DNA from: Pleurotus djamor
Taxonomy: Eukaryota > Basidiomycota > Agaricomycetes > Agaricales > Pleurotaceae
Assembly (NCBI GenBank): GCA_029747585.1
Contig: JAPEVF010000036.1
Location: forward strand, 62,001 to 126,000
Reading direction: 5' to 3'
Length of the DNA: 64,000 nt
The notes beneath the pieces were generated by a model, which was given only the letters and a program-made list of their open reading frames with translations, ran no database searches and was not told the DNA's origin. The translations under genes were made by a program, and so were the position numbers. The stretch's first letter is position 1. Each line of letters starts with the position of its first letter. Of this stretch, positions 56,557 to 64,000 are shown in pieces.

Positions 56557-59053
56557 ATGTCGACATTAACGAAATCCCTCTTGTTCGCCTCAGCAGCGGC
56601 GCTTACAAATGCATACTGGCTCATGGGTGCTGGTGAGCTATTGCGGCAATAGTATCAACGAGAGGGCTCTGATCATGATCGTCTAGAAAACACTCTGACC
56701 ACGGAACGATTGGATCCAATCGTCAATCCTGGGGCGCTATCTGGCCATGCTCACACAGGTANAGCTCATGCAAAACTAACTCTCNACGAGGANCCCCATC
56801 TGAGAATGTNCNTACAGTTTTTGGTGGAAGTAACTTCGGAATGTCCACTGATACCGCTCGTTTGCGCCAAAGNCANTGTACTTCCATCCCGATCGCCGAA
56901 GACAAGTCAAACTACTGGTTCCCCGTGAGTCCCCTCNTCTTGTTTGACGCCTCTNNCTTACGCTAATACCAAACTTGAAATTTTACAGACCTTGTACTTT
57001 GAGTGCGTATAACGGTTTCAATATNTGTTCCATGTTCGAAACTTCTTGGCAAACAAACTAATATTACCGCTTTCAGGTGGGCCAATGGCAGCTTCACCAG
57101 TGTGAACGGTGGTTCCGTAATGTACGTTCTCACTTTATCTTATTGACATGAGTNNGATGNTCATATCCGTTATTCATTTAGCTGTGAGAAAAAATNGTGT
57201 TCCATTGANCCGCAATCAATGCTCATGCATATTGGGTTGACAGATTACTTGTTCGACGATAANCCTGGCACAACCACGGCATTCCCCGATGATGTGAGNT
57301 TCTTCAGCANTNGGCGCGGCATTTGTGAACTAATNNTNNNCGGTATTAAGTTCCGCATGCTCAGCGGNGATCCTATGCTTCGTACCTACGACGCCAGCAG
57401 CCACGCNCAACAAGCTGTCACTTTCCTCTGTCTCGATTTCAACGGCGTTACCACTAGACACAATGAAATCCCCGCGAAGAACTGCCCCTCCGGTATCCGT
57501 AGCCAAGTCGTAAGTCATACCCTCTAGATGAATCGCTCGTGGCTGACAAGATGACACCCTAAGAATTTCCCCAGTTGCTGGGACGGCAAGGTATATCACA
57601 ACAGTTTCATATCATTCTTTGTGATTCTAATGGTTCCTGCCAGAACGTGGACTCCCCTGATCACAAATCGCACGTTGCCTACCAAGCTAATGGTCCCGAC
57701 TCTGGAGGGTGCAAGGACCCAAAGTTCCCTGTCGTCCTTCCTCGCATCTTCAACGAAATCTACTGGTCTACAAACTCCTTCGATAATGTCCGCTCGCAAG
57801 CCAAGAACCCCAGCCAACCGTTCGTCTTTTCCAATGGTGACCCCACTGGCTACGGATACCACGGAGGTAAGCGCCTGAGGTGCTTGCTTTGTATCAACCT
57901 TGCTCATCAACCTTCCGTCTAGATTTCTTCAACGGCTGGGACTCTGGTGTCCTTCAGAAGGCTGTCGACGGGTGCAACTGCAACATCTACGGTGATCCAA
58001 CTTGCTGCGGTCAGAAAGGCATCTTTACTCTGACTAAGGACAAGAAGTGCTTCATCACCCCCACCGTCGATGAACCAGGTAAGTTTCTAGAGATATATAA
58101 GTGAGATTGGGAACGCTAATGGTGATGGCGCCACATAGTGCTCGGGACATTGCCCAAGCTTCCAGGCAACAACCCCGTTCAACCTGCCGGCAAACGTGCC
58201 ACTGCCTTCCCTGACAACACGAATCCTCCTATCTTATCCCCTGTTCGTGCCTACACCAACGAGAACAGCCCACCTGCCAAAGGACAACCAGTCGCTGGTG
58301 GTGTCAGGGTATCCTCTTCCGTGGCTCCTTCAGTCGCACCTCCCTCATCTGCTTTGCCCGTTTCCTCGCCCCCCGCAGTTCCACGCAACCTCCCCANCAG
58401 TTCAATCATCTAGCGCTGCCCCTGTTGCATCCCCTCCTGCCGGAAACACATTCATAGCCGTGCCCAGTTCTTCCGCCGCCGCCGCACCCGTGTCATCATC
58501 CCTTGTCGCCGTCCCAGCTCCCTCCACTTTGACCACATCTACAAACCCGTACCCTTATCCCTACCCGGTACCATCTGGGTCAGGTTCCGGTTCGCAACAT
58601 GACGGATCAGCTCCCGGGCCGACTGCCACCCTTGCACCTCCTTCGCCTGCCGTCTCCTCTGTTCAACCCGCTGCTCCGTCTGGTGTGCCTTCGAACCCGT
58701 ATCCTTACCCTTACCCAGCTCCCGTTGGGTCAGGTTCCCCAGGATCTGGTTCGCAACATAGTGCGCCCGCATCTGGCTCAACATCTACCATCGTCCTTGC
58801 ACCCGTCGCTTCCTCTACCCCGTCCCATGATGGAGCTGCCCCTGGCCCCGTTGTTGCTGCACCTTCTAAGGGCAACTCGACGAAAGGTCCAGTCAAGTGC
58901 AAGCACCGCGAGAACACCAAGAAGCAGTTCAAGCAATACCTCAAAGCTTACCACGCTGAAGTCAAGGGCCACAAACATGACAAGCGCGAATTCTCTCACG
59001 ACATGTCGACTGGTCGACGCCGCTTTGCTCGCTCTCGGGCGCTAGACGTCTGA
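56557..59053 (+). CDS. Secreted DUF1996 protein with Ser/Pro/Tyr-rich tail
   Basis: A secreted fungal protein of the DUF1996 family (PF09362); activity is unknown, and members are often found with WSC or mucin-like tails. The ATG at 56557 begins a signal peptide (MSTLTKSLLFASAAALTNA), directly followed by YWLMGAENTLTTERLDPIVN. Family blocks continue: GALSGHAHT, FGGSNFGMSTDTARLRQS, CTSIPIAEDKSNYWFP, TLYFEWANGSFTSVNGGSV, FRMLSXDPMLRTYDASS, AVTFLCLDFNGVTTRHNEIP, CWDGK-type exon, NVDSPDHKSHVAYQANGPDS, FPVVLPRIFNEIYWSTNSFD, PSQPFVFSNGDPTGYGYHG, and NGWDSGVLQKAVDGCNC with paired cysteines. The tail from about 58260 is rich in Ser, Ala and Pro with a duplicated Tyr-Pro motif, then a basic end (HDKREFSHDMSTGRRRFARS) with a stop at 59053. 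The frame shifts by one at about 58397, exactly at an N; removing that N restores one frame, so I regard the gene as intact. Confidence 0.85.
58543..58760 (+). repeat. Two-copy Tyr-Pro coding repeat in DUF1996 tail
   Basis: Two in-frame copies (58543-58601 and 58693-58760) encode the same pattern: NPYPYPYP followed by three or four residues and then GSGSGSQH or GSGSPGSGSQH. The spacer between them is Ser/Ala/Pro-rich. This is an internal duplication inside the predicted O-glycosylated tail. Confidence 0.75.
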
Positions 59054-60047
59054 GTATAGACCTGCGAACCGGCTTTCACGACTTTTTCTCTCTCTTGTGG
59101 CTTTCCTCTTCTCCTATGTGTATCATGATTTGTCACGACCAAAGTTCATAAGTGTATTCGTACGTCCGGATCGAGTTTCGAAAGCTTTTCATTTCATACC
59201 CACCAGTTGGCTCGCGTAGATATTCCAGCCTCATCTCCTCTTCCTCGTATATGTGTTCTTTTCCCTTCTCGTCGCTATCGCTTTTGTCTCTCTCGTCCTA
59301 CCTCCGATATCCCCCCTCGCTTCCCAGAGATGCGACGNTTTTTTGTTGTTATCCTGGCGCCGATGTCTTTTTGTCTACCTACGCACACCTCCCATCCGAT
59401 AGCCAGCCTACGCAAGTGGGTAGTTCGTATCTTTTACATTTTTTGCACTCGGCGCCATTCACACCCTCTACTGTACCTTGACTGTTCCTGTCTTGCTGCG
59501 TAGGATGTGGCACCTTCGTCTTCTACATACGTCCCTTGGCGACGCTTGGAGCTGTGGTCTCCGTTTGGAGTACTTAGATTTTACGTCTATGCATTCCACT
59601 GATACGATGAAGTATACCTTGTGGCCATCATGCCGTTACCGCTTGATCTCTGGGCCAAACCGAACCTTTTGGCTTTGATGCATGCACACTGACTATCGCC
59701 GTTGATCCTTCCAACAACCTTCATGAGCCCTCGCCAAGTCAAACCAATGCCATGACATGCAGCGTATACATATGTAGTTGCGAGGAATGCAATTGCAAGC
59801 TTTGCGTGGTGCGATGAAAATTGGCGCATCTACTGAATCTACATCGCGTACCTCAGTGTCCGTTGACTGGATGGGGTAAGACTGAAGGGGGTGAGCTATA
59901 CCCGCGAGGCTCCGCATGACCATATTCATTCCTCTTTCCTCTTTCCCACTGCTGCTCTGCATCATACTTAAGGGGACGAACTAACAGTTGGTAATGCATT
60001 CTGAACAACTCTGACCCACTGGAGCATAGCTCCATTGACTCTGCGCA
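59054..60047. other. Intergenic
   Basis: About 1 kb between the DUF1996 stop and the second P450. The first 400 bases are pyrimidine-rich and probably 3' UTR. Minus-strand frames at 59587-60113 have no recognisable motif. No other feature seen. Confidence 0.45.
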
Positions 60048-62187
60048 ATGGAGACCGTTCTCACACCAGTTGTGCTCCTTGCTGGCACAGTCATCGCTCT
60101 CCATCTCGTACAATCTCGAAAGAAGCTGCCTTTACCTCCCGGTCCCCCAGCGGAGCCCTTGATTGGTCATGCCCGTGTTTTCCCCACCAAGGATAAGGAA
60201 ACGACCTTGCATGAATGGTCAAAACAATATGGTGAGCTTTCTCAAAGATGGCCCGATTGTGTTTACAAGTTGCTTGATGTAGGCGATGTGATGTGTTTCC
60301 GACTTCCTGGGGAAACCTTCATCGTCCTGGGTAGCCGTGAAGCTGCGATCGAGTTGTTGGAGAAACGAAGCCCATTTTACAGCTCGCGCCCAGGAGCTGT
60401 GGTGTACACTCTGTATGTACTTCCCACTTTTCAGAATCACTGCGATTGCTTACCATCGATTATCCTCTAGAATGGGAGCCGATCCCAATCTCTTATCTTT
60501 ACCCTACGGCCCTCAATTCCGTAAGCATCGAAAGCTTTTGGGGCCAGCATTGGCCCGAAGTGCAATACGCAAGTTCGAGAAGATGCAAGAGGAAAACGCG
60601 GTCATACTCGTGAATGAGCTCATCAAGGACAAGGGTGTCAACCTTGAACAGGATCTTTCCACGTTAGTGCCCTCCGATTCTGAGCTTTGCGCCCCACCTC
60701 ATTGGTCACCTGGCCATTCGTTCCTTATCCTAGTTTTTCCACCGCAGTAATTATGAGAATAGCTGCTGGTCATCAAATTCTCTCCCAGGACGATGACTAT
60801 ATCAAGCTCTCCGAAGAAGTTCAAGGTGCTTTGCAAGAAGGTGGGGTACCAGGCGCCACGGCCCTTGATTGGCTTCCCTTTTGTAAGTTTAATGCGGCGG
60901 TGTATCATAAACTGCTCTTCCTTGGGAATTCATAGAAGGGGTTTAGTGCAGTATTTTCCATCGTGGTTCCCCGGCACGCATTACGCTAATATTGCGCGCA
61001 AGTGGCATTCCTCAATTCGTCGACTTTATGATAACCCTTACAATACGGTGCAGAAGCAACTGGTGCGTTTCCTTTCTACCCAGTCCCTCCGCCGTGGCGA
61101 TTTCGGCGGCGAAGCTAATTGCGCTATTGGTTGATAGAACGAGGGAACCGCAGAGCACTCGTTCCTTCTCAAGCACTTCGAAGCGCTGAATTACGAGGTA
61201 AACGGGGAAGATGCGGACCACCTCAAAGGTGCGACCGCGGCGATGATTTCTGGTGGTTCTGAAACGGTGCGTCTTTCCTTTGTGGAACAAGCAACGCTGA
61301 TACGATCTCACTCCTGTTTATAGACTTGGTCTGCGATGTCTTCGTTCTTTATGGCCATGACGGTTTACCCGGAGTGCCAAAAAGCTGCACATGAGGAAAT
61401 TGATAGAGTCGTTGGCAAAGATCGCCTCCCAACATTTCAGGATCGAGATTCTCTCCCCTACATTAGCGGCGTAGTCAATGAAACGCTAAGGTCAGTTCGT
61501 TACATAACAAGGGTCAATATGCGACTCAAAATGTATGGTAGATGGGGCCGTGTCTCCCCCTTAGGTTCGTTTCCTCCCTTCTTCAAAGTGGGCCAGGCGC
61601 TCAATGGATTCGGCCCCTGCTCTAGGCGTGCCGCATCGCTCCACACATGACGATATTTATCGCGGGATGCTTATCCCCAAAGGTTCCCTGGTATTGATGA
61701 ACATATATGGGATGTCTGTCAACGAAGCCCTCTACGCGAATCCGGAATTATTCAACCCCATGCGTTTCTTGCCAGCGTCGATGGGTGGCAACAACGAGCC
61801 TCCCTTCGATGATGCATTTGGGTTTGGCCGTAGGTGCATAAATATTACTTTGGGGTTACCGTTGTATCTGACATTTTGATTGGCTGTGCACCCAGAATCT
61901 GCCCAGGAAGGCACCTCGCTGCGGCTAGCCTTTGGATAGCCATCGCGACCGCGTTGTCGACACTGAATATCAGAAAGGCTAAGGACAAGAATGGCATGGA
62001 GATAACTCCGGAAGTTGGCTTCGACACGGGTTTAAACAGGTACGCCCGTACCTCAATAAACTATATTATCTTCGGAAGCCTGATCTCGTTGTGTTGCAGT
62101 CATCCGAAACCATTCCAGTGTGTAATTACACCGAGGTCGAGCGTCACCGAAGGGCTCGTAGCAGAAGCCTTGAAATCCATCGCTTGA
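60048..62187 (+). CDS. Cytochrome P450, O-methylsterigmatocystin oxidoreductase-like
   Basis: An ER-anchored haem monooxygenase of secondary or xenobiotic metabolism. The ATG at 60048 begins METVLTPVVLLAGTVIALHL (membrane anchor), then the Pro-rich hinge KKLPLPPGPPAEPLIGH. Exons continue with FPTKDKETTLHEWSKQYG, FRKHRKLLGPALARSAIRKF, AAMISGGSETTWSAMSSFF (I-helix), VVNETLR (K-helix ExxR), PHRSTHDDIYRGMLIPKGS, FNPMRFLP (PxRF) and FGFGRR joined over an intron to ICPGRHLAAAS (haem Cys). The end is GLVAEALKSIA at 62187. A seeming frame break at about 61130 is solved by an intron ending TTGATAG, giving NEGTAEHSFLLKHFEALN. About eight introns. The KxxxxLPPGP/FPTKDK/WSKQYGD pattern marks the large Agaricomycete P450 group usually annotated OrdA-like; the substrate is unknown. 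A close paralogue follows. Confidence 0.92.
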
Positions 62188-63083
62188 GAAACGAACTGAA
62201 GCGAGTCTCTCGTAGCTGCGTGGATAAACTGCTTTGAAGCGACCACCTGGTGGAGCTCTGGTGAACATCGGAAATAGCAATTCACCTTATGTCTTCGATA
62301 GACTGTCTCAGCATTGTATACGTGGAATTGAAGGTTGTCCCACCCAAGACACAAAGAGTATAGCCCAGGCTTGGGCCCAATTGCCACGATGGAGCCTTCA
62401 TCACCTCTTTACCTCCCAGGTTTCCCTCGAATAATCGAACCTTCATTTGAGATTGGCGTTGAACTTTTCTTAGTCTTCTCGAGTACGTACCGATTTCTTC
62501 TTCAATACAATACTTATGTACCCCGCTTCTTACCAGCGGTATCCGTTGCTCCACGATGGCGCACCTTTAGCGGCCAAGTCGGGGATTGAACCACTTCACG
62601 CTGAGTTTCACCAAACTCCGCGCAGGAGATCTGCGTGACATACCCAAGTTTCCACCACCAGCTATATCGGAGCCACATCCAACAACATGGTGCAATTCAG
62701 ACGGCTCAACTCAGAAGCGGCCTTGCGATTTGATTGGAGAATTCTGGTGAGACACTCATCCACACCGACAGCTTGGTTTCGCTATCTGGAATGTCGTTTT
62801 CGTCATGTCAATGGCTTCTAGGTGCCCGACCGCTCAGGCATGTGCAAGGTGACCCTCACAGAAGCCCATGAGGGAATGCACGAATGTGGGAACCTGGACT
62901 TACGACGGTGTAATGTCAACTTTCGAGCCATGTGCACGACCCCTCGACGTACGTCAAGCACTGGCAGTGGCAGATCTCCCCCTGCTCCCTAGACGGACAC
63001 CATTGGCGTGATCTGCCGAGGTTAACTCGTCCGTATAAGTATGACATGTCTATTGTCATTATCACACAAGCCCCCGCAACGAC
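62188..63083. other. Intergenic between tandem P450 genes
   Basis: About 900 bases. Short frames on both strands (62100-62387 minus, 62335-62589 plus) show no motif. GTATAAGT at about 63033 could be a TATA-like element for the second P450, about 50 bases from its ATG. Confidence 0.45.
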
Positions 63084-64000
63084 ATGGAGAGTATCTCATC
63101 AGTATCGCCTGTCTACCTCTTTCTCGCTGGCGCAGCCGTTACTCTTCACCTGCTGCGGTCCCGACCAAAGGTTCCTTTGCCTCCAGGGCCTCCAGCTGAC
63201 CCCTTGATCGGCCATATTCGTACCTTCCCTACCAAAGATAAGGAAGCCACTCTACACGAATGGTCTAAGCAATACGGTATGTAAGCTCCTGCATTGTTAT
63301 CCAATCCTCTGATGCTACTGGGCTGTGCGTCTAGGCGACGTCATGAGCTTCAACCTCCTTGGCCAGACCGTTGTCGTTCTGGATAGCCACGAAGCAGCAA
63401 TGGAGCTTTTGGAGAAGCGAAGCTCACTATACAGCTCTCGCTCGGGTGCTGCGGTGTTCACAATGTCTGTCTTTTCCTATGACACTGCTACGCATCTATC
63501 TTACGCTGCCCTAGAATGGGCGTCGAACCGAATATTATGACCTTGCCATATGGTCCAGACTTCCGCAAACATCGTAGACTGCTATCGCCTGCGCTTACAA
63601 GGGAGGCCATCCGCGAGTTCGAGAGGACGCAACAAGAAAATGCAGTGATACTCACCGACCACCTCATCAAGGATAAGGGAGTCAATCTCGAACATTACCT
63701 TGCTATGTACGCACTGTGTTTCCCTTCGTAGTTCATAATAACTAACATCGTCGTTTAGGTTCGCCACCTCGGTCATCATCAGGATTTCGACTGGTTATCA
63801 GGTCCTCTCAGAGAAAGATAAATTTATAAAGATTGCCGAGGATATCCAACAGGCCATGCAAGAGACTGGAATCCCAGGTGCCACTCCAATTGATTGGTTC
63901 CCTTTTTGTAAGTCATTCGTCTCCACCTTAAACTTCGCCGACTGGTTTCTCATTAGCATTGTTTGCAGTACAGTACCTTCCATCATGGTTTCCTGGTACC
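63084..64000 (+). CDS. Cytochrome P450, tandem paralogue, cut by window edge
   Basis: The N-terminal part of a P450 closely similar to the preceding gene. The ATG at 63084 begins MESISSVSPVYLFLAGAAVT (anchor), then KVPLPPGPPADPLIGHIRTF, PTKDKEATLHEWSKQYG, and after an intron GDVMSFNLLGQTVVVLDSHE, AAMELLEKRSSLYSSRSGAA, and MGVEPNIMTLPYGPDFRKHR (C-helix), LLSPALTREAIREFERTQQE, NAVILTDHLIKDKGVNLEH. Further exons give FATSVIIRISTGYQVLS, QETGIPGATPIDWFPF and the start of QYLPSWFPGT at the edge. Intron positions match those of the upstream copy. The I-helix, ExxR and haem loop lie outside the window, so integrity cannot be judged. Confidence 0.88.

Noticed and set aside
61070..61200. Apparent frameshift in the P450 at 60048-62187
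   Set aside because: An intron starting GTGCGT and ending TTGATAG restores the frame before NEGTAEHSFLLKHF.

Overview
The window is nuclear DNA of a filamentous basidiomycete, most likely an Agaricomycete. Nearly every recognisable gene is broken by many short (about 45-70 bp) GT..AG introns. The gene set fits a wood- or litter-decaying mushroom: an AA9 lytic polysaccharide monooxygenase, a GH10 xylanase, two CE4 deacetylases, a bicupin oxalate decarboxylase, three cytochrome P450s and tandem isoprenylcysteine methyltransferases. I see no bacterial features, rRNA, convincing tRNA, CRISPR array or intact transposon. Gene models were spliced by eye from GT/AG sites and protein-family motifs, so outer limits are better supported than each internal junction.

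Layout. 1-6.2 kb (minus strand): an unrecognised partial gene, a CYP63/CYP52-like P450 and homogentisate 1,2-dioxygenase. 7.9-14.8 kb: a carbohydrate-active block with two tandem CE4 deacetylases (plus), then GH10 xylanase and AA9 LPMO (minus). 16.7-18.6 kb: a fork-head transcription factor. 21.3-22.4 kb: tRNA-His guanylyltransferase THG1. 23.3-25.0 kb: an RBR-like RING protein that stops early. 25.4-28.7 kb: a small acidic protein and a Ubp8/USP22-type SAGA deubiquitinase. 29.1-29.8 kb: exons of an unrecognised gene. 31.2-33.5 kb: oxalate decarboxylase. 35.5-37.5 kb: a possible small membrane protein and an intronless F-box protein. 39.6-43.4 kb: a large unrecognised protein of about 1,080 residues that appears internally repetitive. 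45.3-47.6 kb: an MFS sugar transporter. 48.0-50.8 kb: a small multi-pass membrane protein and two ICMTs. 51.0-54.1 kb: an orphan single-exon protein, a TMEM53/DUF829 protein and an ICT1-like release-factor-domain protein, the last two divergent. 56.6-59.1 kb: a secreted DUF1996 protein with a Ser/Pro/Tyr-rich tail. 60.0-64.0 kb: two tandem P450s, the second cut by the window edge.

Functional links. The CE4-CE4-GH10-AA9 block would act outside the cell on chitin, acetylated xylan and cellulose. Oxalate decarboxylase controls the oxalate that such fungi secrete. Fork-head factor, SAGA deubiquitinase, THG1, ICT1-like protein and ICMTs are housekeeping or regulatory. The best candidates for new biology are the large repeat protein at 39.6-43.4 kb, the small membrane protein at 35.5-36.2 kb and the unrecognised minus-strand gene at 29.1-29.8 kb. 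Single ambiguous bases (N) occur only in two blocks (17.0-32.3 kb and 49.7-59.3 kb), plus one 18-N run, so frame breaks there should be read with caution.
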